In this document: positions 35,827 through 44,133 of the stretch, in pieces
How positions within the stretch are numbered: position 1 is the stretch's first letter
Layout of the letters: each line of letters begins with the position of its first letter
Assembly: GCF_000011365.1 (NCBI RefSeq)
Contig: NC_004463.1
Span: 1 to 64,000, forward strand
DNA length: 64,000 nt
Source: Bradyrhizobium diazoefficiens USDA 110
GTDB taxonomy: Bacteria > Pseudomonadota > Alphaproteobacteria > Rhizobiales > Xanthobacteraceae
Reading direction: 5' to 3'
The notes under the pieces: generated by a model
What the model was told of the DNA's origin: nothing
The model's input: the letters and a program-made list of their open reading frames with translations, nothing else
Databases searched by the model: none
Position numbers and translations under genes: made by a program

Positions 35827-36222
35827 CTATGGCGAATCAATTGTCAGCCTGCTGCCGTGAATCTGCCGAACGGGCACTGAAAACGGATCGAAGTCCTTCA
35901 GGCAACGCACGTTCACTGCCCATCCGTCGAACGGCCGAATGCCGGCTTCGCGTTCTGCTGCGGTGGGCTGGCTTGGTTTGCGGAACGGCAAAATACCGCA
36001 AACCGGGCAAAAATAGTCAGCCGCAGTGAATAAACCCCAGCGATAGACCGACAACTCCTGGAGGGGCGTCAGGAGCCGGAAGTCGCCCTCGGCGACGCGA
36101 TAAATCAGCGCGCCACGCTTCGAGCAGATAGAGCAGTCGCAAACCCGCACATGGTCGATATCGGCGTCGATCTCGAAACGGACGGTGCCGCAGTGACACG
36201 AGCCGGTGTACGTCTTCATCAT
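35827..36222 (-). CDS. GFA-family zinc-binding protein
   Basis: 131 residues of the GFA/CENP-V fold. Zinc ligands are visible as GSCHCGTVRFE near the N-terminus, VRVCDCSICSKRGAL, and YFCPVCGILPF in the second half. That gives seven or more cysteines in the family spacing (CxC, CxCxxC, CxxC). The prototype was called glutathione-dependent formaldehyde-activating enzyme, but catalytic activity of most members is unproven. The ORF is complete with no partner genes; the AAA-ATPase remnant converges on it from the left. Confidence 0.9.
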   Translation of the reverse strand: MMKTYTGSCHCGTVRFEIDADIDHVRVCDCSICSKRGALIYRVAEGDFRLLTPLQELSVYRWGLFTAADYFCPVCGILPFRKPSQPTAAEREAGIRPFDGWAVNVRCLKDFDPFSVPVRQIHGSRLTIDSP

Positions 36223-36757
36223 CGGCGGTTTGTCTCTAGAAGCCCGACCGAAGATAGATCAACGGATGGGGCCTGACAAAATCTCGTTGATCCTGTTCGC
36301 AAACACATAATAGCCGCAACTCCGCCAGCAAGTCACGGGCGCGGCGCGCTGATTGGCTCCTGGCTTACTCGCTCGATTGGAGTCGAGAAGAACTCGGGTG
36401 GAAGAAATGCCAGTCGTCGCCTTGAGACACACACCGTCTAAAGATACGCCCGCTTCAATGGCGAGGTCATTGGTTAACCAGTCTGGGAAATCGAGCGTGA
36501 ATGTGCGAACACTATCCGTGTCTTCGACTGAGGCAATCTTGGCAACGCTTGTACAATTGTCGCAAACACAGGATCCCCCCTCATCCCGTTGACATCACTC
36601 GCTAGGTCGCAGTCGATCCTGGCAGGCCGTCGAGGGATATAGCTCGCATCAGACGGTCGCATACGGGGCCAGGGGGTCGCCTCTGATCGAGTTGATCCAG
36701 GGGAGGGCATGCATTTCGCAGTTGAGCACGCGGGTCGCCTAACACTTTTTGGATGGT
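36223..36757. other. Sequence replacing the trb operon next to trbB scrap
   Basis: 535 bases between the GFA gene and the trbB fragment. No gene is recognised on either strand. It is presumably foreign or eroded DNA brought in when the trb genes were deleted. Confidence 0.35.
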
Positions 36758-36860
36758 CCACGATCCGCTCGCCGTCGGCGGCGGACATCGTTCGTCCGCT
36801 ATCCTCCAACCCGCCAGACAGCCAATCGATCCAGAGCCGACCGTCGGGGTTGAGCATCAC
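36758..36860 (-). pseudogene. trbB: TrbB conjugal-transfer ATPase, N-terminal scrap
   Basis: MLNPDGRLWIDWLSGGLEDS and GRTMSAADGERIV match residues about 20-55 of TrbB, the VirB11-type secretion ATPase of conjugation. After GERIV the sequence diverges. Its first codons overlap the CopG stop (GTGATG), the normal operon junction, although roughly 20 N-terminal residues are also missing. The Walker motifs are absent, so no function remains. Confidence 0.8.
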
Positions 36861-37297
36861 TCGCCTGGGGACGAGTCAGTCTGCTGGGCATCCTCCGGGA
36901 TTTCTTGCCGCAGTTTCGGCCCTTGATTGAGCCGGCGGCCCAATGCGGCAAGGAAATTATCATAACGCGCTCCGGCCTGTGCTCTCGCGGCCTTGGCGGC
37001 GGGTTCGGGGAGTGATGGTGTTGTCGTGAGCCAGAAGCGGATGAAGAGAGCGATAGTCTCGACCGAAATCCCGACATCCCGCTCAAGGCGCGCGATCCGG
37101 CGGTCGATCTGGTCAAGACGCTTGGCAGTAGCAGCCTCTCGCCGTTCATCGGCGTCCGGCGACAGAAAGGAAGCGATCGCGGCTTCCGCGATAAGCGACA
37201 GCGACTGCTCGCGCCGGGCGGCGTAGGCCGATAGCGCCTTCATGACATCAGGATCGAGATAGACCGACAGCTGAGCCTTCTTTTTTGTCCCGATCAT
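36857..37297 (-). CDS. CopG-type ribbon-helix-helix regulator of the transfer operon
   Basis: 146 residues. The N-terminal KKKAQLSVYLDPDVMKALSA strand-helix and SLSLIAEAAIASFL helix form a ribbon-helix-helix DNA-binding domain. A coiled segment follows (AATAKRLDQIDRRIARLERD) with a hydrophobic stretch ETIALFIRFWLTTTPSLPE, giving a possible membrane or protein contact. It sits 7 bases after traG and normally directly precedes trbB in the traG-copG-trbBCDEJLFGI arrangement, so it is thought to regulate transfer genes. Here its downstream operon has been deleted. Confidence 0.88.
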   Translation of the reverse strand: MIGTKKKAQLSVYLDPDVMKALSAYAARREQSLSLIAEAAIASFLSPDADERREAATAKRLDQIDRRIARLERDVGISVETIALFIRFWLTTTPSLPEPAAKAARAQAGARYDNFLAALGRRLNQGPKLRQEIPEDAQQTDSSPGE

Positions 37298-37304
37298 GGC
37301 TACC

Positions 37305-39287
37305 TCACAATCCGAGATCGTCGCCGGGATCGAGGGAGGCTTGGCGCGCCACGCCCTGCATCATGTCGTTCATGCGCCTGATCCGCGGGACATCTTCATC
37401 GAGCTCATCCACGAGGTCCGAAGCGAACTCGTTCTCGAGTGGTTCCTTATTCTCCACCGTGTCTCGATCGAGTTCCGGCTGCTGCCTGCGGTCGGCGGCC
37501 TTTGGATCTTCGTCATCCGTCTGGTCGTCGTTCAACGTCTCCAATGCCCTTGGGCGCGGCGGCAATGGCCTTGAGCTCCAATCGTCCAACCGGCCGCCAT
37601 TGGATTTCGTCAGCATCGGCGGCGCCATGATGCGCTCCTGGAAACGTCTATCTTCGTAATAGCGCGCCTTCTTCGCCCGAATCGGATGGAGGCCCGACAT
37701 CATGACGATCTCGTCGGAGGGCGGGAGCTGCATCATCTCGCCGGGCGTGAGCAGCGGGCGGGCGGTCTCGGACCGCGACACCATGAGGTGGCCCAGCCAA
37801 GGCGCCAGCCGGCTGCCGGCATAGTTCTTCATCGCCTTCATCTCGGTCGCCGTGCCGAGCGCGTCGCTCACGCGCTTTGCGGTGCGCTCGTCGTTGGTCG
37901 CAAAGCTGACCCGGACGTGGCAGTTGTCAAGGATCGAGTTGTTGGGCCCGTAGGCCTTCTCGATCTGGTTCAGCGACTGAGCAATCAGGAAACTCTTGAT
38001 GCCGTATCCGGCCATGAAGGCCAGCGCAGACTCGAAGAAGTCGAGCCGGCCGAGCGCCGGGAATTCGTCGAGCATCAGGAGGAGCCGGCGCCGGCCGGCC
38101 TTGGCTTGCAGATCCTCGGTCAAGCGGCGGCCTATCTGGTTGAGGATCAGACGGATCAGCGGCTTGGTGCGATTGATGTCGGAGGGCGGCACGACAAGGT
38201 ACAGCGTGGTCGCTCGCTCTCCGCCAACGATATCGGTAATCCGCCAGTCGCAGCACCGCGTCACCTCCGCCACCACGGGATCTCGGTAAAGGCCCAGGAA
38301 CGACATGGCGGTGCTCAAGACACCGGAGCGTTCGTTGCCGGACTTGTTCAGCAACTCGCGGGCAGCGGACGCGACGACGGGATGAACACCGGCCTCGCCG
38401 AGATGCGCGGTTCGCATCATTGCGGCAAGCGTCGTCTCAATGGGCCGCTTGGGATCGGACAAGAAGGCTGCGACACCGGCGAGCGTCTTGTCTTCCTCGG
38501 CATAGAGGACGTGGAGGATCGCGCCGACCAGCAGGGCGTGACTGGTTTTCTCCCAATGGTTCCGCTTCTCGAGGCTGCCCTCCGGGTCGACCAGAATGTC
38601 GGCAATGTTCTGGACGTCGCGCACCTCCCACTCGCCGCGGCGCACCTCGAGCAACGGGTTATAGGCCGACGACTTCGCGTTGGTCGGATCGAACAGAAGG
38701 ACACGGCCGTGTCGGGCGCGAAAGCCGGCAGTGAGCTGCCAGTTCTCCCCCTTGAGGTCGTGGACGATAGCCGAGCCCGGCCACGTCAAGAGCGAAGGGA
38801 TGACGAGGCCGACGCCCTTGCCCGATCGCGTGGGTGCGAAGCACAGGACATGCTCCGGTCCATCATGGCGAAGATAGGTGCGCTCGAACCGGCCGAGCAC
38901 CACGCCGTCGGGTCCAAGCAATCCAGCCTGCTCGATCTCCTTTGCCTTCGCCCACCGCGCGGACCCATAAGTCTCGGCATTCTTCGCTTCGCGGGCGCGC
39001 CAGACCGACATACCGATCGCGACCGCCGCAGCGATGATGCCGCCGGATGCCGCGATGAAGGCGCCCTCGGTGAAGATTGAGGGCGCGTAAGCATCGTAGG
39101 CATACCACCACCAGAAGAAGGCAGGCGGAAGGTAGAACGGAAAATGGAGCAGCTCGAACCAGGGCTGCCCGAGCTGCGGCTGAAAGCCGAGGCGCCAAGC
39201 CGTCCATTCCGTCGCGGCCCAGATCGTGAGCAGGACGATGCCGAAGACCATGATGACCTGCCCCCAAAGAATCTTGGTCGCCGACAT
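37305..39287 (-). CDS. traG: TraG/VirD4-type conjugal coupling protein
   Basis: A 660-residue type IV secretion coupling ATPase linking relaxosome to transfer channel at the inner membrane. Two or three N-terminal membrane helices are seen (ILWGQVIMVFGIVLLTIWAA; LLHFPFYLPPAFFWWWYAY; GGIIAAAVAIGMSVW). Walker A is APTRSGKGVGLVIPSL, followed by LTWPGSAIVHDLKGENW; Walker B is LLLMLDEFPALG. The C-terminus is acidic (ENEFASDLVDELDEDVP). The ATG at 39287 has GGAGAGG upstream, so I drop 26 residues offered by an earlier start. It follows the relaxase by 41 bases and precedes copG by 7. The gene is complete even though the rest of the mating apparatus is lost. Confidence 0.95.
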   Translation of the reverse strand: MSATKILWGQVIMVFGIVLLTIWAATEWTAWRLGFQPQLGQPWFELLHFPFYLPPAFFWWWYAYDAYAPSIFTEGAFIAASGGIIAAAVAIGMSVWRAREAKNAETYGSARWAKAKEIEQAGLLGPDGVVLGRFERTYLRHDGPEHVLCFAPTRSGKGVGLVIPSLLTWPGSAIVHDLKGENWQLTAGFRARHGRVLLFDPTNAKSSAYNPLLEVRRGEWEVRDVQNIADILVDPEGSLEKRNHWEKTSHALLVGAILHVLYAEEDKTLAGVAAFLSDPKRPIETTLAAMMRTAHLGEAGVHPVVASAARELLNKSGNERSGVLSTAMSFLGLYRDPVVAEVTRCCDWRITDIVGGERATTLYLVVPPSDINRTKPLIRLILNQIGRRLTEDLQAKAGRRRLLLMLDEFPALGRLDFFESALAFMAGYGIKSFLIAQSLNQIEKAYGPNNSILDNCHVRVSFATNDERTAKRVSDALGTATEMKAMKNYAGSRLAPWLGHLMVSRSETARPLLTPGEMMQLPPSDEIVMMSGLHPIRAKKARYYEDRRFQERIMAPPMLTKSNGGRLDDWSSRPLPPRPRALETLNDDQTDDEDPKAADRRQQPELDRDTVENKEPLENEFASDLVDELDEDVPRIRRMNDMMQGVARQASLDPGDDLGL

Positions 39288-39328
39288 GGCGGCCGCCCTC
39301 TCCTGACGTCGGTGATTGGAAGGATCAC

Positions 39329-41068
39329 TCACAAGCCGAGCCCCCGGTTGCGCCCAAAACCCCAATCGATGCCGCCATCCGCGCGCGCGACGCCAGAGAC
39401 ATGCCGGCCGAGCTGTTTATCGAGTGAGGGCGTCCAAGGCACGAGCTGGAAGCCGAGACCGTCGTCGATCATGGCGAAGCGGCCGGAGGCGAGCGCGAAG
39501 CGCTGCCGATAGGTGCCTGCCACATACTCGCCGCTAGCCGACGGGTTGAACGGCTGACCGGTCTCGGCGGCGAGCTGCTTGCCGAGATCCTCTAACTCCC
39601 GACGGCGCAGCGTGCCGATAAGGTTTTTCGCGAACACCAGTCCACGCGCCTGGCGTTCGGCGAGCCCCTGCCCGATGAGCTGCTCGGGCCGCCGTTCCAT
39701 AGCGTCGCGGACCTCGGCGCCGAAGCCGCCCTGGCCAAGCGCCACAGGGTCGCGCGCGACGGCCTGCCGATCGAGCCATGTCGCGCCGCTCGCGGTCACC
39801 TGCGCTTCGATCGAGAGATCGGAGCGGACGGCAAGCGCCACGCGACGCTGCCCTCTTGCGTCATCGAATTTGCGAAGCTCGACGATTGAGCCTGGCGCGC
39901 TGTCGCCGGCAGCGTCGAGGTCGGGCAGCCGGATGTGGTGGGTGCGGCCGTCGACCCCGTCGACCACGGCATAGGCGGTCGCCTTGAGCTCGTCGTCGAG
40001 ACCGCGATCAACGAGACGCCCGATGACGGGGACGTCAAGATTTTCGCCTGATAACACGTAACTCGCGCTCCCGCGCTCGATGCCGCGTTCGGTCAAGCTG
40101 CGGTGGATACGCTTGATGATGTCGCCGCGTTCGCCGAGCTCGCGCAAGGTCGTTTCGGCGGCCTCGTCCATGGACCATTGGCCGGGCCCGAGTTGATGAG
40201 CGAGGCCAAGACTTTCCAAGTGTCGCAGCCGGCCAACCTTCAACGCATGGAATTGATCGGGCTGCTGCTCGGGACGCGGCGCAAGGTCGATAACACCGTG
40301 CTGGTTTGCATCGCGAACAAGCTGGCGATCGAGCTGCGTCCAGCGCTCGGCTCCGATCTGGCTCTCGAGCGAGCGACGAATGTCGAGATCGGAGCGCAGT
40401 CCAAGTTCCTGGGTGACCAGGTCCTGGGCGCGGGCGCGCATCCCTTCCTTGATGTAGTCGCGGGAGATGACGAGGTCTTGGCCGTCCTCTGCGACGCCGC
40501 GCACGATGATGTGGACGTGGGGGTGCTGGGTGTTCCAGTGATCGACCCCCACCCAGTCGAGCTTGGTACCCAGATCCACTTCCATCTGGCCGACCAATTC
40601 GCGGGCGAAACCCTTGAGGTCGGCCATGTCAGGCGCGTCCTCGGGGGAGACGATGAAGCGGAAATGGTGGCGGTCATTCTGACAGCGCTCGGCGAAGGCC
40701 TTGGGATCGGCATCCTCGGTGCCCGGGCCGAACAGGTGGGCCTTCTCCCCGTCCCGGGTCACGCCTTCGCGCCGGAGATAGCCGAGATGCGTCGCGAGCG
40801 GCGCCGACCTCGCCCTGTGCCGGACGACCCGGGTCTTGATGGTCACCAGACGCGAGCGGCCGGTGAGCAGACGGTTTGCCCGCACGCTGGCGGCTCGGCC
40901 GCGGCCGAAGCGCGAATGACGGTGGCTGACGAGCTGGCCGGCTCGCGAAATGCCGCCGCCAGCGCGTTGAGCGGCGGCAAGCGCCTGGGCGATGAAGGGC
41001 TTGGCCCGCTGGCTCCTCGAGGAGCGGATGCGGCCGGGCCGTGGTTGAAAATCGCTGTCTTCAGCCAT
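39329..41068 (-). CDS. Relaxase of the VirD2/DUF3363 type
   Basis: A 579-residue protein. VGVDHWNTQHPHVHIIVRG at about residues 173-191 carries the HxH metal-binding histidines of a HUH relaxase. The catalytic Tyr probably lies in the upstream ATHLGYLRREG (residue about 97). The C-terminal half from about 300 is the DUF3363 region (LEVRDAMERRPEQLI-like and GEYVAGTYRQRFALASGRFA). It nicks oriT and pilots the strand; TraG is the partner encoded just downstream. The ATG at 41068 is chosen because residues upstream of it are encoded by the repeat-rich non-coding interval. It appears intact. Confidence 0.92.
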   Translation of the reverse strand: MAEDSDFQPRPGRIRSSRSQRAKPFIAQALAAAQRAGGGISRAGQLVSHRHSRFGRGRAASVRANRLLTGRSRLVTIKTRVVRHRARSAPLATHLGYLRREGVTRDGEKAHLFGPGTEDADPKAFAERCQNDRHHFRFIVSPEDAPDMADLKGFARELVGQMEVDLGTKLDWVGVDHWNTQHPHVHIIVRGVAEDGQDLVISRDYIKEGMRARAQDLVTQELGLRSDLDIRRSLESQIGAERWTQLDRQLVRDANQHGVIDLAPRPEQQPDQFHALKVGRLRHLESLGLAHQLGPGQWSMDEAAETTLRELGERGDIIKRIHRSLTERGIERGSASYVLSGENLDVPVIGRLVDRGLDDELKATAYAVVDGVDGRTHHIRLPDLDAAGDSAPGSIVELRKFDDARGQRRVALAVRSDLSIEAQVTASGATWLDRQAVARDPVALGQGGFGAEVRDAMERRPEQLIGQGLAERQARGLVFAKNLIGTLRRRELEDLGKQLAAETGQPFNPSASGEYVAGTYRQRFALASGRFAMIDDGLGFQLVPWTPSLDKQLGRHVSGVARADGGIDWGFGRNRGLGL

Positions 41069-41536
41069 GGCCAGCCTCGACAATGTGCGGAATGCAGAAT
41101 CCCTGCAACGGGTTGATAGTCGAGCGCACATTGCGCGCCGAAGCCGCACATTGCGGACCCGAGGAAAAATAGCAGCACAAACAACCAACCGACCGAGCCG
41201 CACATTGCGGCCTTTTATCTCGCCATCGTTCGGTCGGTACTCGCGGAAGCCCCCACTGTTTGCGAGTGTTTGCGATAGCGATCGTTACGCGAAGGGCCGA
41301 GACACCCGTAGGGTGGCTCGGTGAGGAGCGAAGCGACGAGTAGAGCGCGGGCCGAAGGCATCGCCCGTATGACTGTGTTGCAGCGTTTCGAATGCAAACC
41401 GAATGTTCGTCAAGGGGCGCCAGCGAACCTGGAAACTGACAGCTGATATCGCGAGCTGCCCGATGTGCAGCCGCCGCAACAAGGGTGCCTGCAGACGTAC
41501 CGCGATCCGCGCATTGACGTTGAAGATGCCGTGCAG
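41069..41536. promoter_or_regulatory. Probable oriT and promoter interval upstream of the relaxase
   Basis: Four copies of a 9-13 base element built on CCGCACATTGCGG lie just before the relaxase start. They are at 41081-41090 (inverted), 41122-41134, 41142-41154 and 41196-41208. About 90 bases further on, CCGAGACACCC (41297-41307) pairs with GGGTGGCTCGG (41311-41321), one mismatch, 3-base loop. Repeats plus a hairpin next to the relaxase gene are what an oriT/autoregulatory region looks like. No nic-site consensus was recognised. Confidence 0.55.
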
Positions 41537-42445
41537 TCATTGCGATCGCCCCATGGCCGAGAGCGCGACGAACAGGCCCTCCGACTGCGGCGCAATCGCC
41601 GAAATATCGTGCACCGTAGTGCCGACTGAGCCGCCGTGCGCGGGTTGATCGAGCGCCGCTCGCGCGCCAGGGGACGGCCCGTCAGCGTGGTCGAAGAACA
41701 GCGGCGCCCGCGTCCAGGATGAACGAGAAGAAGCCGCGAGGAGAAGAGGTCCTGGCGCTCCCTCCGCGTCGACAAAAGGGACGATGGCCGCGACATAGGC
41801 TGTCGTCTCCGCGGGCAGTGGACGGTGTCTATCCCGAAACTCCTCGTAGCGGCCGGGACCTGCATTATAGGCCGCGAGAAAGCCCGGCGAGCCGTAACGG
41901 TCGTGCAGTTCGCGAAGAAAGGCGGCGCCGGCGAGGATGTTGTCACGGGGATCGAAGGGATCGCGCCCGAGACCATAGCGCGCGCGCATGTCCGCCCAAG
42001 TCTTGGGCATGAGTTGCATCAGGCCGAGTGCGCCTTTGGGTGAGACGGCACGCCGATCGCCATTGCTCTCGACCCGCATGACGGCTCGTATCCATGCAGC
42101 CGGAATGCCAAAGCGCTGCGCGGCCTCTGCCACATGAGATGCGTAGTGATCGCTCGCCGGTTGACTTCGTGCCGGTGCTCTCTGCCCGGACACTGCTGCC
42201 GTTGGCCCGCCAATCACCAGCAGGCCGGTAAGGAGGAGAACGGCAAGGCTCGCCCTGTCTCCGCCATCATGGCGAGGCGTCTTGCTGCCTACCGGCGGTG
42301 CGCACGGACCACCGGTTTGACCGCCGCTGTGCGTGGCGGCCGCCCGACGGTTGCGTGGACCCGAGTTATGAGAGGGCTTTTCCCCGAACAAGGGGGTGGA
42401 CCGTTGATGCGCCTGGTTGGCGGCACGCGCGACAGGATCCTGCAT
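41537..42445 (-). CDS. Lytic transglycosylase (VirB1-like, SLT domain)
   Basis: 302 residues. After a charged N-terminus comes a hydrophobic segment ASLAVLLLTGLLVIGGP (about 65-81) that can export it to the periplasm. The SLT domain starts near HVAEAAQRFGIPAAWIRAV, with the catalytic Glu in MRVESNGDRRAVSPKG, then ALGLMQLMPKTW and LAAYNAGPGRY, all family hallmarks. It cuts peptidoglycan to let the conjugation channel pass. It follows the DUF736 gene by 4 bases, the last gene of an operon that begins with the replication genes. Confidence 0.93.
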   Translation of the reverse strand: MQDPVARAANQAHQRSTPLFGEKPSHNSGPRNRRAAATHSGGQTGGPCAPPVGSKTPRHDGGDRASLAVLLLTGLLVIGGPTAAVSGQRAPARSQPASDHYASHVAEAAQRFGIPAAWIRAVMRVESNGDRRAVSPKGALGLMQLMPKTWADMRARYGLGRDPFDPRDNILAGAAFLRELHDRYGSPGFLAAYNAGPGRYEEFRDRHRPLPAETTAYVAAIVPFVDAEGAPGPLLLAASSRSSWTRAPLFFDHADGPSPGARAALDQPAHGGSVGTTVHDISAIAPQSEGLFVALSAMGRSQ

Positions 42446-42449
42446 GCAA

Positions 42450-42785
42450 TCAGTCCCGCTCGGCGCGTTGGGGCTGACGATTCCAGTTCAGCGTCCAGGC
42501 CGCTTTGTCGTTGCCCGACTGGAAGAGATTTGCGCGGATCGGCCGCGGCAGCGCCGGGTCGTCGATGACGAGCGAAACGTAATCGCCGGCCTTCTCGCCG
42601 GTCCGCTTCCAACCTGCGCCGATCTCCGGGCCATCGGCATCGCCGAGGCGGATACGGTAGTCCGGCGCGTTCTCGGCATCCGAGGATTCGGCCGGGACGA
42701 GGGTGAGAATCCGCTCGAAGAACAGCGTTTCAACGCGACCGGTGAAGCCGGACTTATCGCGCGTGAACTGGCCGATTTGTGCCAT
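42450..42785 (-). CDS. DUF736 domain protein (first copy)
   Basis: 111 residues: MAQIGQFTRDKSGFTGRVET, ILTLVPAESSDAENAPDYRI, GAGWKRTGEKAGDYVSLVID and IRANLFQSGNDKAAWTLNW. This is the complete DUF736 fold, an OB-like single-domain family found almost only on plasmids and ICEs of alpha-proteobacteria. Function is unknown. It is in the tight operon between traF and the transglycosylase. A second, more typical member is at 48674-49000. Confidence 0.92.
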   Translation of the reverse strand: MAQIGQFTRDKSGFTGRVETLFFERILTLVPAESSDAENAPDYRIRLGDADGPEIGAGWKRTGEKAGDYVSLVIDDPALPRPIRANLFQSGNDKAAWTLNWNRQPQRAERD

Positions 42786-42819
42786 GGGAAAGCTCCTGGG
42801 TTGCTGGGTTGGAAACGGG

Positions 42820-43365
42820 TCAATGAGTGGCGGCGCGCCAGACGAAACGGCCGTCGGCGGCTTCGTCCGTCCAAAGCGGGACTGCGCGCGCGACGATCGA
42901 GCTGACGGGGAGCGCGCCGAAATAGCGGCCGTCCAGGCTGTCTGGGACGGTCGGGTTCATGAGAAAGACCTCGCCCGGTTCGAGGGTATGGCAACCGCTC
43001 CAACGCGGCAGCGGACGGCCGCGATGATCGTGCTCGTGTGCGGCGCCGACATCGACAGCATCGACCGTGATGGCATCGCCCGACCGGCACACGGTTTGCC
43101 CGGGCAGCGCCATCACACGCTTCAGCAGCGGCAGACCTTTTGGAAGAAAGCCGCCATCGGCAAGGAAGCTGGCGATCGGTTCCGGCAGCCGTACCGCGAC
43201 CAGTTCCAAGTCGCGCAGCTCTCCGAGCGGATGCAGCGCGTAGAGCCCTATTGGCGTGCTCGCGGTAGCGTTCCAAATCAGCCGCGGCGCAGGATGAACG
43301 AGGGCCAGGGCGCCGGCGACCAGCGCCGCAAGGTAGGTCAACATGAGATAGCCGAAGCGGGTCAT
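42820..43365 (-). CDS. traF: Conjugative-transfer signal peptidase TraF (S26 family)
   Basis: 181 residues. There is an N-terminal membrane helix (MLTYLAALVAGALALVHPA), a catalytic Ser in NATASTPIGLYAL, a catalytic Lys in LLKRVMALPGQTVCRSGD, and a later YFGALPVSSIVARAVPLW box. TraF-type peptidases process or cyclise the pilin TrbC on the periplasmic side. The trbC gene is absent from this window, so the enzyme may have no substrate here. It overlaps the DUF2840 gene by 4 bases. Confidence 0.93.
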   Translation of the reverse strand: MTRFGYLMLTYLAALVAGALALVHPAPRLIWNATASTPIGLYALHPLGELRDLELVAVRLPEPIASFLADGGFLPKGLPLLKRVMALPGQTVCRSGDAITVDAVDVGAAHEHDHRGRPLPRWSGCHTLEPGEVFLMNPTVPDSLDGRYFGALPVSSIVARAVPLWTDEAADGRFVWRAATH

Positions 43366-43880
43366 GGCGTGACGCTCCGGCGCTTGAGCCAGGCGATATG
43401 CTGCTCGCGCGTGTAGGCGCGCGGCACATGGTCGGCGGCGAGACGGTTGTGGAGATGCCGCCAGTATTCGGGTGCGGCGTCAGCCGGATCGATGGAGAGC
43501 GCCTCGATGGCGTCGATGGCCTGCAACACGCGCTCGACCTTCGGCCAGCTATCAACGCGCAGCAGGATTTCGCCACCGGGGCGGACGAAGGGCAGCGTCT
43601 GATAGCGCTGCCCGGCTTCCACGGCACGCACGATGTCCATGCGCGACACCACGGTGCCATAGTCGTTCGATGCCCAGCGGACGAAGCCGAAGATGCTGCC
43701 CGGCTCAAAGCTCGAGATGCTGCGGCGACGGTCGAGAATCTTCTCCTCCGCGCGGCGGCCGAAGCGCAGCCAGTGCTCGATCCGCTTCTCGATCCAGGTC
43801 AGCTCGACATGGGTGAGCGCGACATCCCGTCGATGCGAGGGCGGCACTGCACGCGGCGGCAAGGCTTCATTGTCGTTCAT
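43362..43880 (-). CDS. DUF2840 domain protein
   Basis: 172 residues starting MNDNEALPPRAVPPSHRRDV. Recognised by the conserved TWIEKRIEHWLRFGRRAEEK and GSIFGFVRWASNDYGTVVSR segments. The family is restricted to ICE/plasmid operons with traF and parA and has no known function. It overlaps both neighbours (the RHH protein by 14 bases, traF by 4), so it is translationally coupled. Confidence 0.92.
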   Translation of the reverse strand: MNDNEALPPRAVPPSHRRDVALTHVELTWIEKRIEHWLRFGRRAEEKILDRRRSISSFEPGSIFGFVRWASNDYGTVVSRMDIVRAVEAGQRYQTLPFVRPGGEILLRVDSWPKVERVLQAIDAIEALSIDPADAAPEYWRHLHNRLAADHVPRAYTREQHIAWLKRRSVTP

Positions 43881-44133
43881 GACGGTTCTCCGGGGCGTCA
43901 GCGGGGAACTCTCGCGCCAGCAATTCGCGCAGCATGTCGGCGACGGTCACGCCGCGCTGGAACGCGGCGACCTTGATGCGGCCGCGCAGCGTGGGCGTGA
44001 CGTCAATCGTCAGGCGCGCGGTGAATGCGGCAGCATCATTCACGCTGCGTGGCGGCGTATCACTGGCTTTGATCCAGCTCTCGGCATCGCCCGGACGCGA
44101 GGCGAAGCCGCGTTTGATAGAGCGGTCGCTCAT
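43867..44133 (-). CDS. Ribbon-helix-helix partition accessory protein
   Basis: 88 residues. The C-terminal half FTARLTIDVTPTLRGRIKVA and FQRGVTVADMLRELLAREF is a ribbon-helix-helix DNA-binding domain. It lies directly after parA (overlap of 4 bases), so it probably acts as the centromere-binding or repressor partner of ParA, as in parA-rhh plasmid cassettes. The N-terminus is a disordered basic/Ser-rich tail. Confidence 0.82.
   Translation of the reverse strand: MSDRSIKRGFASRPGDAESWIKASDTPPRSVNDAAAFTARLTIDVTPTLRGRIKVAAFQRGVTVADMLRELLAREFPADAPENRHERQ

Noticed and set aside
37686..39080. A 464-codon plus-strand open frame over traG
   Set aside because: Antisense shadow of a GC-rich gene; the TraG frame has Walker A and B and membrane helices.
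40103..41116. A 337-codon plus-strand open frame over the relaxase
   Set aside because: Antisense shadow of the relaxase frame, which has the HxH motif and DUF3363 region.
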